A stretch of DNA of 37,492 bases from Salinivirgaceae bacterium (GTDB lineage: Bacteria; Bacteroidota; Bacteroidia; Bacteroidales; SZUA-534), in contig JAFZKK010000088.1 of the NCBI GenBank assembly GCA_017551905.1, positions 1 to 37,492 of the forward strand. The letters are read 5' to 3'. The notes beneath the pieces are model-generated. The model made no database searches. It was given only the letters and a program-made list of their open reading frames with translations, and had not been told where the DNA came from. Shown piece by piece: positions 17,217 to 26,537 of this stretch. Position numbers and translations under genes: made by a program. Numbering within the stretch: position 1 is the stretch's first letter; each line of letters starts with the position of its first letter.

Positions 17217-17310
17217 AATAATTTGTGAATTAATATATGTTGCGAAGATAGGGAAAAAGAATAATTTTGTCATTGGTTTTCCGTTAGGATAATCAGCTAA
17301 ATTATATCAA

Positions 17311-17823
17311 ATGCAAATTTCGCACAGAATCTGTCGTTTTATTGTCGCAGCAATCTTAATCACTGTTGCTCAAACTGTTAGCGCACAAAGCTGTCAGTAT
17401 GAGAAAAATATTATCGACGCCCTGACCGAAGCCCGCATCAAAGTCACACAACCCATAACGCTGGCCAAGATGAACAATAACCCATTGTATTTCAAGGCTC
17501 AAAGCGTGGGAATGCGCTATCGGTTTCTGAAAATGAAATATTACAAATACGAAGACTTTACGATAAACGAGGAGCGCGAAATAGCCTTCCGGCTGTCGAA
17601 CAACGAGGAGATTGTCATCAAGCCGCGCGCCACAGCAAAAGAATCGACTGGCGAAACCATGGCGTCGCAGATTGTCTATCCGTTAAGCGCCGACCAATAC
17701 GAGAAACTGAAACGCTTCCCGATAACTTCGTTTAAATACTACATCGCTTCCGACCCTTTCGAGATTCCGATTAAGGAGTCGAAACAGACGAAAATAATGG
17801 AGATTTTGGGCTGCATCGACTGA
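17311..17823 (+). CDS. Secreted protein of unknown function
   Basis: The product has 170 residues. It starts with a signal peptide (RICRFIVAAILITVAQTVSAQ) and then a mature domain of about 144 residues with mixed charge and few cysteines (SCQYEKN at its start, LGCID at its end, which could form a disulphide). It is predicted to be periplasmic. I recognise no family motif. It diverges from the cyclophilin gene and is followed by 136 nt of non-coding sequence before rel. Confidence 0.7.
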   Translation: MQISHRICRFIVAAILITVAQTVSAQSCQYEKNIIDALTEARIKVTQPITLAKMNNNPLYFKAQSVGMRYRFLKMKYYKYEDFTINEEREIAFRLSNNEEIVIKPRATAKESTGETMASQIVYPLSADQYEKLKRFPITSFKYYIASDPFEIPIKESKQTKIMEILGCID

Positions 17824-17918
17824 AACGACCTGCCGCCAACGCGCCAAAACCAGCAAAAAACCGAATCCGGCACCACAACAGCAATCTATTTCGATAATCG
17901 TCTGTTCCCAAAAAAAAC

Positions 17919-17926
17919 TACTTTTG
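17919..17926 (+). promoter_or_regulatory. -7 box of rel
   Basis: TACTTTTG matches TAnnTTTG exactly and lies 33 nt before the ATG at 17960. No clear -33 TTG is seen at 19-21 nt upstream. Confidence 0.4.
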
Positions 17927-17959
17927 AAGGTTTTTTAAAAGCATTAAAAACCACTTAAT

Positions 17960-20173
17960 ATGAGCGGCAACAATTCAGAATTCTCGGCAGAAGAGAAACA
18001 ACTCATACAAGACCATTTTCAAGATTTGCTTGCGTCGGCGCGGCTGTCGCAAAGCCCTGAAGACCAGGCATTGATAACCAAAGCCTTCAACCTGGCCAAC
18101 AGCGCCCACGACAAGATGCGCCGCAAATCGGGCGAGCCGTACATTCTGCACCCGATAGCCGTCGCCAAAATAGCAACCACCGAAATAGGGCTAGGAACCA
18201 ACTCGATAGTGTCGGCGCTGTTGCACGATGTGGTTGAGGACACCGATTTCACCGTTGACGACATCCGGATGCAGTTTGGCGAAAAGGTGGCCAACATTGT
18301 CGACGGTCTGACCAAGATTGCCGGCGTGTTCGACGGACAGAGCGACCTTCAGGCTGAGAACTTCAAGAAGATAATAATGACCATGTCGAACGACCTGCGC
18401 GTCATTTTTATCAAGCTGGCCGACCGCCTTCACAACATGCGCACCCTCGACAGCATGCCACCCAACAAGCAACTCAAAATATCGAGCGAAACACTATATA
18501 TATATGCGCCGCTGGCTCACAGGCTCGGTCTGTATTCGATTAAAACCGAACTCGAAGATTTGTGTCTGAAATACCACCACCCTATTGAGTACCGCCGCAT
18601 TGCTGAATTTATCAAGACAAGTGAGAGCAAACGATTCACCTACATCAACAAATTCTCGCTGCCGATAACCGCGCGGCTCAACGCCGAAAAATACACCTAC
18701 GAGATAACCGGACGTCCGAAATCAATCTACTCCATCTGGCACAAAATGGAGACTAAAAAAGTGTCGCTCGACGAGATTTACGACCTGTTTGCCATACGCA
18801 TCATCTTCGACCCCGACCCCAACCTGCCCGAAAAGACGCAGTGCTGGGCCATCTACTCAATAATCACCGACATCTACGCCCCTCGCCCCGACCGGCTCCG
18901 CGACTGGATTAGCAAGCCAAAGTCGAACGGCTACGAGGCGTTGCACACCACGGTTATGGGCCCCGGCGGACAATGGGTTGAGGTGCAGATTCGCTCGCGC
19001 CGCATGAACGAGATTGCCGAGCGCGGATACGCCGCACACTGGAAATACAAGGAGAACACAACATCGGAAAACGAGCTCGACAAGTGGATTTTCGAGATTC
19101 GCAAACAGCTTGAAGACCCGAAAACCGATGCCTTCGACTTCCTCGACGAGTTCAAACTCAACCTTTTCGCATCGGAAATCACGGTGTTCACACCAAAAGG
19201 CGAATCAATAACACTTCCGTCGAAATCGACGGTTCTGGATTTCGCTTTTGAGATTCACTCACAGGTTGGATTCCACGCATACGGAGCCAAGGTAAACCAT
19301 AAACTTGTGGCTCTGAATCAAGAACTTAACGCCGGCGACCAGATAGAAATCCTAACATCGGAAAAACAGATACCCGACGCCGACTGGCTTAACTACGTAT
19401 CGACGGCCAAGGCCCGAAACGCCATAAAAAGCTACTTCAAAGACCAGCGCCGTAACGTTGCCACCGACGGCAAAGTGCACCTCGAGTGGCTACTTGAGCA
19501 ATGCCACATGCAGATAAGCTCAAACATCATCCGCAAACTGAGCAACCACTATCAGGCGAAAAATAAAGACGAACTGTATTACAAGCTGGGACTCAACAAG
19601 ATATCGACCGATGAGTTCCGCAAGATAATGGAGACGCGCTCGCAAAGCAAATGGATGAAATTCTGGAGCATATCGCGGAGCAAAAACAACAACCCGACGG
19701 AGAAATTCGACAAGTCGAAGCCGCTGATTGTCGACGACGGCACGCAAGGCTACCAGATTGCCACTTGCTGCAACCCAATCCCAGGCGACGATGTTATCGG
19801 CTACCGACTGACTGATAATGAGCTTGTTATACACAGCACATCGTGTCCAAACGCAATTCGCCTCAACTCAAGTGACAGCTCGAACGTGGTGAAAGTGGAA
19901 TGGCGCAGTCACAAACTTATGGCTTTCCTTGGCCGTCTGCGGATAAAAGGTGTTTATAGCCCCGATGCCATAAACGAGGTTACAAAAGTGATTACCAATA
20001 AATTGGATGTCAACTTGCGGTCGATAAACATCGATTGCCACGACGGTATTTTTGAGGGCAAAATCGATGTCTACGTCCACAACAACGATTTCCTGACCGA
20101 ACTGATAAACAAACTGAGCAAGATTAAAGAAGTGTCGCACGTAACACGCGATATTCTCGAGAATAAGAATTGA
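17960..20173 (+). CDS. rel: Bifunctional (p)ppGpp synthetase/hydrolase (RelA/SpoT family)
   Basis: The protein makes and degrades the stringent-response alarmone (p)ppGpp. The 737 residues show all domains in order. The HD hydrolase has SALLHDVVEDTDFTVDD near residue 88 and KLADRLHNMRTL near 155. The synthetase has RPKSIYSIWHKM near 250 and NGYEALHTTVMGPGG with EVQIRS near 320-340. A TGS domain lies at about 406-466, and a C-terminal ACT domain begins near 657. Both catalytic centres keep their key residues (HD and ED; the synthetase Lys/Tyr/His set), so both activities are expected. The stop region overlaps an alternative upstream start of miaB, so the two genes are probably co-transcribed. 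Confidence 0.96.
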   Translation: MSGNNSEFSAEEKQLIQDHFQDLLASARLSQSPEDQALITKAFNLANSAHDKMRRKSGEPYILHPIAVAKIATTEIGLGTNSIVSALLHDVVEDTDFTVDDIRMQFGEKVANIVDGLTKIAGVFDGQSDLQAENFKKIIMTMSNDLRVIFIKLADRLHNMRTLDSMPPNKQLKISSETLYIYAPLAHRLGLYSIKTELEDLCLKYHHPIEYRRIAEFIKTSESKRFTYINKFSLPITARLNAEKYTYEITGRPKSIYSIWHKMETKKVSLDEIYDLFAIRIIFDPDPNLPEKTQCWAIYSIITDIYAPRPDRLRDWISKPKSNGYEALHTTVMGPGGQWVEVQIRSRRMNEIAERGYAAHWKYKENTTSENELDKWIFEIRKQLEDPKTDAFDFLDEFKLNLFASEITVFTPKGESITLPSKSTVLDFAFEIHSQVGFHAYGAKVNHKLVALNQELNAGDQIEILTSEKQIPDADWLNYVSTAKARNAIKSYFKDQRRNVATDGKVHLEWLLEQCHMQISSNIIRKLSNHYQAKNKDELYYKLGLNKISTDEFRKIMETRSQSKWMKFWSISRSKNNNPTEKFDKSKPLIVDDGTQGYQIATCCNPIPGDDVIGYRLTDNELVIHSTSCPNAIRLNSSDSSNVVKVEWRSHKLMAFLGRLRIKGVYSPDAINEVTKVITNKLDVNLRSINIDCHDGIFEGKIDVYVHNNDFLTELINKLSKIKEVSHVTRDILENKN

Positions 20174-20190
20174 AACACAATAAGATACCA

Positions 20191-21510
20191 ATGAAGAAAC
20201 TATATATTGAGACATACGGCTGCCAGATGAATGTGGCCGACAGCGAGGTGGTGGCCGCAATTATGGAACCGGCTCAATACGAAATAACACACGAGCGCGA
20301 CAATGCCGACCTTATCTTGCTCAATACCTGTTCGATACGCGACAATGCAGAACAACGCATCTGGGCGAAACTTGAAAATCTGCAACAACAGAAACGCAAA
20401 CAACCCAAGCTTCTTGTCGGTGTTATCGGCTGTATGGCCGAACGGCTTGGCGAGGAGTTACTAAAAAACAAAACCGTTGACATTGTTGCCGGCCCCGACT
20501 CGTATCAGTTTATGCCTCAGTTAGTTGCCAAAGCCGAGAAAGGCGAACAGGCCATTGACACCAATCTGTCGGAAACCGAGACATACGCCGGCATCTGCCC
20601 CACACGCATTGCCACCAACGGCGTTTCTGCTTTTGTGAGCATAATGCGCGGCTGCAACAATTTCTGCTCATACTGCATTGTACCCTACACCCGCGGACGC
20701 GAGCGCAGCCGCGACATTGCCGACATTATGAGCGAAATGGCCGACCTGCAACAAAAAGGTTATAAGGAAGTTACGCTGCTCGGGCAGAACGTCAACTCGT
20801 ACAAGTTTGTGCAAGACGGACACGAGATTAAATTTCCCGAACTGCTTGACACTGTGGCTGCTAAGTTCCCCGAAATCAGAATCCGCTTCTCGACCAGCCA
20901 CCCGAAAGATATGGCCGACGAGACACTGCAAGTTATTGCAAAACACCACAATATCTGCAAACACATACACCTGCCCGTGCAGAGCGGCAGCAACGCCATT
21001 CTGCAAGCCATGAACCGCAAATACACGCGCGAGTGGTATATGGAGCGCATCGAGGCTATACGCCGCTTTATTCCCGATTGTGCGATAACCACCGATGTTT
21101 TCTGCGGATTCCACAACGAAACCGATGAGGACCAGCAACTTACGCTCGACTTGATAAAATGGGCAAAATTCGATTCGGCTTTTATGTTCAAATACTCGGA
21201 GCGACCAGGCACACGCGCCGCTAAATTCATGCCCGACAACATTCCAGAAGATGTGAAAGTGGCTCGTCTTCAGCAGATTATTGAGTTGCAGAACAAGCTG
21301 TCGGAAGAATCGAACAAGCGTGACATAGGGAAGACATTTGAAGTGCTTGTGGAGGGCCCCAGCAAACGCTCCGAAGCCGAATGGTGCGGACGCAGCTCAC
21401 AAAACAAAATGATAGTTTTCCCCGCAAGTGGCCAGAAACTGGGCGATTATGTAAATGTGAAGGTTGAGAGCTGCACATCGGCAACACTGCTTGGAAAAAT
21501 AGTTCAGTAA
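20191..21510 (+). CDS. miaB: tRNA-2-methylthio-N6-dimethylallyladenosine synthase MiaB
   Basis: MiaB is a radical-SAM methylthiotransferase that adds the 2-methylthio group to i6A37 in tRNA. The 439-residue product has the N-terminal MTTase domain with three cluster cysteines (YGCQMN at Cys11, LNTCSIR, VIGCMAER). The radical-SAM domain carries the CxxxCxxC motif at Cys155, Cys159 and Cys162 (GCNNFCSYCIVPYTRG). The C-terminal TRAM domain is present (TFEVLVEGPSKRSEAEWCGRSSQNKMIVF). The ATG at 20191 begins MKKLYIETYGCQMN exactly as in the family; an in-frame start at 20170 overlapping the rel stop is possible but adds seven unconserved residues. It converges with the DUF4340-like gene with only 2 nt between stop codons. 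Confidence 0.96.
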   Translation: MKKLYIETYGCQMNVADSEVVAAIMEPAQYEITHERDNADLILLNTCSIRDNAEQRIWAKLENLQQQKRKQPKLLVGVIGCMAERLGEELLKNKTVDIVAGPDSYQFMPQLVAKAEKGEQAIDTNLSETETYAGICPTRIATNGVSAFVSIMRGCNNFCSYCIVPYTRGRERSRDIADIMSEMADLQQKGYKEVTLLGQNVNSYKFVQDGHEIKFPELLDTVAAKFPEIRIRFSTSHPKDMADETLQVIAKHHNICKHIHLPVQSGSNAILQAMNRKYTREWYMERIEAIRRFIPDCAITTDVFCGFHNETDEDQQLTLDLIKWAKFDSAFMFKYSERPGTRAAKFMPDNIPEDVKVARLQQIIELQNKLSEESNKRDIGKTFEVLVEGPSKRSEAEWCGRSSQNKMIVFPASGQKLGDYVNVKVESCTSATLLGKIVQ

Positions 21511-21512
21511 CC

Positions 21513-22058
21513 TTAGTACTTGCGCACCCAAGCGTCAAAGCCGCCACTGAGTGCCGGCCCCAAATAGCCGTCAACCTTGTAGATACGGCTGTCGCCCGCA
21601 TTGCGGATATAACAACTAATTTCCTGAGTCTGAGCGTCAAAATCGGTATTCCCGAAATAGAAATCGGCAAGCGTTTTCTTTTTGCTGCGCACAATCACGC
21701 GCGTTGCAACCGAATCGACAACGCCATACTGTTCCCAAACACTTTCCGAATTCGACATCTGCCTTATAGCTTGAACACCAGCCAAATATGCAAGCAAGCC
21801 TTCAATTTTCCGGCTATTGGCCTCCATTGCGCCCGACGGAACAACTGCATTCCACTCATCGCCTTCACGCACAAATTCAATCGCAAGTTCGTCTTTTGGT
21901 TTCAAAATACTGATTGATTGCACTTTGTCCGCATCAACAGAAATAACAAAACGGCGGAACGAACGGTCGGTTGAATGGTCAACAAAAATAGAGACAGCGG
22001 CCACGCACAAAAGCGCAACTATCAGTGATACAATAATATATATGCGCTTATTCGACAT
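21513..22058 (-). CDS. DUF4340-like membrane-anchored protein
   Basis: This 181-residue protein has one N-terminal transmembrane helix (IYIIVSLIVALLCVAAVSIFV) and a periplasmic domain of beta-strands and turns (VQSISILKPKDELAIEFVREGDEWNAVVP; TRVIVRSKKKTLADFYFGN; YIRNAGDSRIYKVDGYLGPAL). It resembles the DUF4340 family, often found next to GldG-type ABC auxiliary proteins. Its start overlaps the end of gldG by 11 nt, so it is the last gene of the gldA-gldF-gldG operon and its product probably works with that transporter. It is shorter than many DUF4340 proteins (about 300 residues), so it may hold only one copy of the repeat. Confidence 0.75.
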   Translation of the reverse strand: MSNKRIYIIVSLIVALLCVAAVSIFVDHSTDRSFRRFVISVDADKVQSISILKPKDELAIEFVREGDEWNAVVPSGAMEANSRKIEGLLAYLAGVQAIRQMSNSESVWEQYGVVDSVATRVIVRSKKKTLADFYFGNTDFDAQTQEISCYIRNAGDSRIYKVDGYLGPALSGGFDAWVRKY

Positions 22059-23565
22059 AGCCCTCCTCCATTCGCTTGATGCGCAGATTGCGCTGCTGCT
22101 GCATTCTGATTATGCCTATCAGCACTACTATCAGTATGGGTAACAGCACGTTAAGCCATTTCACAAAAGCGCGTGTACTGTCGTCGAGTTGCTCGAGCGG
22201 ACGCGATGTGATGCCCTTGGTACGCAAATCGACAAGCCCAGTATCATCCGACAGGTAATCTATCGCATTGACAAACAAGTTGATATTGTCGGGCGACTGT
22301 TGGCGAGGCTGGCGTGGGTCGCCGTTCTGCATAAAATCGCCGTCGCCAAAAACAACCATTTTCGAATTGGGAACACCGCCAATTGTGCCTTCAAGCAAGC
22401 CACCAAGCGGTATCTCGGCCAACGGAAAATCGCGTGCCGACCACTGCCGCTGCACATCGATATTTGACGGCACATTAAGCATTGCCGCACGATTGGAGCT
22501 GAAAAGCAACGGCGTGAAAACCGCCGACGAGTCGCCTACATAAACCACCGGACTCACAAACTGCAACTGAACCTGCTCAAGGCCGTTGGTTATTGGATGC
22601 GCGCCAAAATTGGTCACAAAAGGAATGTAAGGGAACTGCTGCTGAACGTTCACCCGATAGTAGCCCTGTTGCTGCTGCACGCTGACCGTAGCGCAATAAT
22701 TGTCGATAGCCATTTTGCAATCGACGCTGATTTCTTTCTTTTGCAGCCATTGCTCAAGCCCGGTATTTTGCTCGTATGCAAACAGTTGGTCAAGGTTGGC
22801 GTTAACACGGTCGATAGCCACAAGCACGCGCCCGCCAGAAGCTATAAATCTATCAATAGCCGCAAATTCTGAAGGTTGGATTGTATCGGTTGGCGCAACA
22901 ATAACCAATGTGGCGATGCTGTCAAGCGAAGAACTATCGCCTTGCAAATCAATAATTTTGATATTATACATAACCGACATTTCGGCCATAACCTGTTGCA
23001 TTGTGTAAGGCGACGGCTCGCCGTGCCCCTGCAAGAAACCCACAGTAATGCGGTTCTTGGCCGACATCTTCCGCACAGCCGCCGAAAGCGTGTATTCGAT
23101 AGGCATTCCGGGCTGCACAAAGGGAATAATCTCGCGCTTGCTGCCTTGCTCAACCACCGCACCCAAAAAAGCCTTTTGCTGCGTTATCTGGTCGCGCTCG
23201 CGGACATTTATCATAACCGGATAGATACCGGCTTTAACCGCCTCATTCTCAAGCTCGTCAGACACCGACGGATTGACAAATTCAAACTCAAACTGACCAT
23301 GCGAGGCGTTTCGGTACTCAATCAGCAAATCTTTAAACTCCTGTTTTGAGCGAAGAATCTCGGCAGGCAAATCCTCTGAAAAATAAGCGGTTACGGTCAC
23401 AGTTTGGTCCAAATTCCGCAAGATGTTCTTGGTGGCCTTGCTAAGCGTGTAGCGGCTGTCGCCAGTGAAATCGAAACGAAAGAAGAAATGTTCGGATATT
23501 ATGTTGATAATCAATAAAATCACCAACACCGACAATGTATAAACGATTGTATGTTTCTTATTCAT
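22048..23565 (-). CDS. gldG: GldG-like ABC transporter auxiliary protein
   Basis: The 505-residue protein has an N-terminal membrane helix (TIVYTLSVLVILLIINIISEHFF). The large periplasmic GldG/IFT52-like region follows (RYTLSKATKNILRNLDQTVTVTAYFSEDLPAEI; VGFLQGHGEPSPYTMQQVMAEMS; FIASGGRVLVAIDRVN). A C-terminal membrane helix (WLNVLLPILIVVLIGIIRMQQQR) ends in a basic tail. In Flavobacterium johnsoniae GldA, GldF and GldG form an ABC transporter needed for gliding; in non-gliding Bacteroidales the role is not established. The ATG at 23565 follows the gldF stop by 2 nt and is preferred over an in-frame TTG at 23571. Confidence 0.9.
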   Translation of the reverse strand: MNKKHTIVYTLSVLVILLIINIISEHFFFRFDFTGDSRYTLSKATKNILRNLDQTVTVTAYFSEDLPAEILRSKQEFKDLLIEYRNASHGQFEFEFVNPSVSDELENEAVKAGIYPVMINVRERDQITQQKAFLGAVVEQGSKREIIPFVQPGMPIEYTLSAAVRKMSAKNRITVGFLQGHGEPSPYTMQQVMAEMSVMYNIKIIDLQGDSSSLDSIATLVIVAPTDTIQPSEFAAIDRFIASGGRVLVAIDRVNANLDQLFAYEQNTGLEQWLQKKEISVDCKMAIDNYCATVSVQQQQGYYRVNVQQQFPYIPFVTNFGAHPITNGLEQVQLQFVSPVVYVGDSSAVFTPLLFSSNRAAMLNVPSNIDVQRQWSARDFPLAEIPLGGLLEGTIGGVPNSKMVVFGDGDFMQNGDPRQPRQQSPDNINLFVNAIDYLSDDTGLVDLRTKGITSRPLEQLDDSTRAFVKWLNVLLPILIVVLIGIIRMQQQRNLRIKRMEEGYVE

Positions 23566-23567
23566 AA

Positions 23568-24287
23568 TCAAGCAATTTTTGATGCGAGCGACCTTTCGGC
23601 CAGGAACAATCCGGCAAAAGTCAGCGATGCAAAATAGATGATGTCTTTAGTGTCGATGACACCGCGCGCAATGCTCTCAAAATGCGAGTCCATATCGAGC
23701 CCGATAGCCATTTGTCCTACTATTCCGCCAAACTGATGACCGATGATTCCAAAGATGATATGGAAGAAAATGCTTATTGCGAAAGCCAGCAAGAAACTGA
23801 TTATCTGATTATTAGTCAACGAGCTGGCAAACAGGCCGATAGCGACGTAGGCGCTACTCATAAACAGAAGTCCAATGTAGCCACAAATCACAGCCCCGTG
23901 GTCAACATTGCCAAGCGCCGCCACCGAAATGTAATAAGGCAATGTCAATAGTAAAGCAAAGGCTATCAGCAAGATAATCGATAGGTATTTACCCAAAAGC
24001 ACCTGCCTGCACGACACCGGTTTTGTAAGCAACATCTCAATTGTGCCAGTGCGCATCTCCTCCGCCACCGACTTCATTGTGAGCGCCGGAATCAGTAGGA
24101 AAAGCGTGATGTAAGCTATCGAGAAAAAGACTTGCAGCGAGGCCTGTCCGTAGATGAAAATGTCGCTGCCATAGAGCCAAGTGAAAATGCCACTGAAGCC
24201 CAAAAACAGCACTAACAGAATGTAAGCCATAAGCGAATCGAACTGCATCCGCAACTCCTGCCGTGCTATTATCCAAACAAGTTTCAT
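23568..24287 (-). CDS. gldF: GldF-like ABC transporter permease
   Basis: This 239-residue ABC-2 type permease has six hydrophobic helices, as in GldF. It begins MKLVWIIARQELRMQFDS, the usual amphipathic start of this class. It contains the intracellular coupling segment KSVAEEMRTGTIEMLLTKPVSCRQVLLGKYLSIILL, typical of ABC-2 permeases (EE-R-GT-E-LL-P). It would form the membrane channel driven by GldA, with GldG as auxiliary subunit. It lies 23 nt after the gldA stop and 2 nt before the gldG start, all in one operon. Confidence 0.92.
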   Translation of the reverse strand: MKLVWIIARQELRMQFDSLMAYILLVLFLGFSGIFTWLYGSDIFIYGQASLQVFFSIAYITLFLLIPALTMKSVAEEMRTGTIEMLLTKPVSCRQVLLGKYLSIILLIAFALLLTLPYYISVAALGNVDHGAVICGYIGLLFMSSAYVAIGLFASSLTNNQIISFLLAFAISIFFHIIFGIIGHQFGGIVGQMAIGLDMDSHFESIARGVIDTKDIIYFASLTFAGLFLAERSLASKIA

Positions 24288-24310
24288 TTATATAATCAGT
24301 TTATTTACAA

Positions 24311-25237
24311 TTATTTAGTCAACTCTCGGAAGACATCCTCAAGTTTCGTTTCGAGCGGTGTCATTTCGGTAAGCACCCACCCGTTTTCAACGCAAGCATT
24401 GAATATCGCCCTCCGGCTCGACTCTCCCACCTTGCTTTGTACCTCAAACGAGTCAGATTTATCTTTCACTGTGTCAATAAGTTCCACCGTGCCAATATTT
24501 TGAACAACACGCACGACATCGTTTCTGTCGGCATTCTCAACAGTGATGCGCAGACACTCGCACCCCGACGACGCTTTACGCAGTTGGTCGGCAGTGCCGT
24601 CAGCCACAATCCGTCCCTTGTTGATAATCAGGATTCTATCACAGGTTGCCTCAACCTCGGCCAGAATGTGCGAGCTCAGGATTATTGTCTTTTCGTGTCC
24701 GATTTTGCGAATCAGCTGGCGGATTTCGATAATCTGATTCGGGTCGAGACCGGTTGTCGGCTCATCGAGAATCAGCACCTGCGGGTCGTGAATAAGAGCC
24801 TGCGCAAGGCCGACACGCTGCCGGTAACCTTTCGACAGCTCGCTTATGCGCTTGTGTTTCTCACCCTCAAGCCCGCAAACATTGACCATTTCGTAGATGC
24901 GGTCGTTGATTTTGTCTGCACGCAAAAGCTGAAGTTGCGCCATATATCGCAAATAATCAACCACATACATGTCGGAATAAAGCGGATTATGCTCGGGCAG
25001 ATAACCAATAACCTGTTTCACCTTGTCGGCATCAGTCGCAACATTGTAGCGCCCAACACGGATAGTGCCCTCGGTAGGTTTTATGTAGCCCGCAATGGTC
25101 TTCATTGTGGTGGTCTTGCCGGCACCGTTCGGCCCTAAAAAGCCCAAAATCTCTCCCGTTTTGACCTCAAACGACAGATTATCGACGGCCCGCTGCGCGC
25201 CATAAAGCTTGGTCAGATTCTTAATAACTATATCCAA
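24311..25237 (-). CDS. gldA: GldA-like ABC transporter ATP-binding protein
   Basis: The 308-residue ATPase has Walker A GPNGAGKTT near residue 37, a Q-loop (GYLPEHNPLY), the ABC signature LSKGYRQRVGLAQAL, Walker B VLILDEPTTGLDP and the H-switch ILSSHIL. A C-terminal extension of about 90 residues is typical of GldA and related DrrA/CcmA-like ATPases. The start is TTG: it begins the family-typical MDIVIKNLTKLYGAQRAV, and a stop codon lies in frame just 6 nt upstream. A -7 box (TACATTTG on the minus strand) is at 25281-25288. It is the first gene of the four-gene operon running to 21513. Confidence 0.93.
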   Translation of the reverse strand: MDIVIKNLTKLYGAQRAVDNLSFEVKTGEILGFLGPNGAGKTTTMKTIAGYIKPTEGTIRVGRYNVATDADKVKQVIGYLPEHNPLYSDMYVVDYLRYMAQLQLLRADKINDRIYEMVNVCGLEGEKHKRISELSKGYRQRVGLAQALIHDPQVLILDEPTTGLDPNQIIEIRQLIRKIGHEKTIILSSHILAEVEATCDRILIINKGRIVADGTADQLRKASSGCECLRITVENADRNDVVRVVQNIGTVELIDTVKDKSDSFEVQSKVGESSRRAIFNACVENGWVLTEMTPLETKLEDVFRELTK

Positions 25238-25280
25238 AATTCAACGATTTAGCCGAAGCCGAAGCCTCGTTTTCACGCGC

Positions 25281-25288
25281 CAAATGTA
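25281..25288 (-). promoter_or_regulatory. -7 box of the gldAFG operon
   Basis: CAAATGTA on the plus strand reads TACATTTG on the minus strand, an exact TAnnTTTG match 43 nt before the gldA TTG start. A -33 TTG is not evident. Confidence 0.4.
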
Positions 25289-25395
25289 GATAATGAGAGA
25301 AACCGATTGTGTTAAGAGTTTGTTAAACAATGTTGAGAAGATGATAAAGTTTAGAAAATGTTGAAGTAAAGGATGTAAATATTGGCAATATGTCG

Positions 25396-26511
25396 TCATT
25401 TAACGCCTTTAGTCTTTGAAACCACCAGCGTTTTAACAACTCTGAAAAGTTTAATAATGATGAGTGGAACACCTACACCGAAGGCTAAATACAGCACCCA
25501 CAGCAAAAAGTTTGAGCCAATTTTATAAGTGTATAGAGAATTTGCCATTGAGAGGTTTTCACTTATCCCCAATGCATTCATTATTTGTGTGCACAAAAAG
25601 AAACCGAATATATGCAACGCCATAATATACAGTGAATTACGTCCAACATAACTTAATGCGCCTGACAAGAATGGTATTCGTTCTAACTTTTTGGAAATAA
25701 ATAAAATAACGTACAATGCGGCAATACCTAAAGCAAGCGGGAAAATAAGGTCGGGAAATTTGTAGTGAAAAGATAAATGACTGTGCGGCAACAAAATATA
25801 TTGAAGGTATATTGTTACGGCAATAATCATAATTATCCAATTGTTGAAATTCAGTTTCACTCTTTGTTTCAGCAACATACCACATAAAATAAATGTGGCT
25901 GCGGTCAGCGACTGACTGATTCGAGGAATAGAAAAATTATAAATAATATTCAGGCTCACAGAAACAGTGGAAGTCAACACAACTATTGCAACCCAAAGTA
26001 TATCAGCTCGTTGTCTGTCTTTAAGGATTTTTCGAGAAATAAATGCCGTCACCGACAAAAAGCATAAGGCAAAAAACAGCGCATAAAGGAACCACATTGC
26101 CCCCATAACAAGTTCGCCATTAGGGGCAACAATCGTCTTTAAAATATTGAATAAGTATGTTTTACTATCCCATAAAATAAAATCGACATTGGTCTTTGGA
26201 TGCGCAGAACCGAGTGGGTAAAATCCCCAGCGACACAATGGGTTATGTAAAAGAATGGCTATCAAATAAATAATTGTGGCAGGAAGATATAAAGTCTTCA
26301 GTTTGTGCGCTATAAACTTTGCTGGTTTTGCTATTTCTTCCTCTTTAATGTAAAATCCTGCAACAAGGAAGAAAAAGACTATCGGCCAAAAACTTACAAA
26401 CTTGCCTGGTATTATTTTAGAACTTATATGCCAACAAACTATATCGATGATTGCCAATCCTTTAGCAATATCCACATATTTGTCTCTGCACTTTTGTTCT
26501 TCAGCCAACAT
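25396..26511 (-). CDS. Acyltransferase family 3 membrane protein
   Basis: The 371-residue polytopic membrane protein has about ten hydrophobic helices. It starts CRDKYVDIAKGLAIIDIVCWHISSK, the characteristic opening of the acyltransferase-3 (OatA/NolL/WecH-like) family, with the conserved Asp and His in helix 1. Such enzymes move acetyl or other acyl groups onto sugars of surface polysaccharide or peptidoglycan; the acceptor here is unknown. The gene is visibly more AT-rich than its neighbours, with many AAA, TTT and ATA codons, suggesting recent acquisition. It sits alone between the gldA operon and prfC, separated from prfC by 26 nt in the same direction, so read-through from prfC is possible. 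Confidence 0.85.
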   Translation of the reverse strand: MLAEEQKCRDKYVDIAKGLAIIDIVCWHISSKIIPGKFVSFWPIVFFFLVAGFYIKEEEIAKPAKFIAHKLKTLYLPATIIYLIAILLHNPLCRWGFYPLGSAHPKTNVDFILWDSKTYLFNILKTIVAPNGELVMGAMWFLYALFFALCFLSVTAFISRKILKDRQRADILWVAIVVLTSTVSVSLNIIYNFSIPRISQSLTAATFILCGMLLKQRVKLNFNNWIIMIIAVTIYLQYILLPHSHLSFHYKFPDLIFPLALGIAALYVILFISKKLERIPFLSGALSYVGRNSLYIMALHIFGFFLCTQIMNALGISENLSMANSLYTYKIGSNFLLWVLYLAFGVGVPLIIIKLFRVVKTLVVSKTKGVK

Positions 26512-26537
26512 AGGGCAGTTGTTTGGTAATGTGCAAC

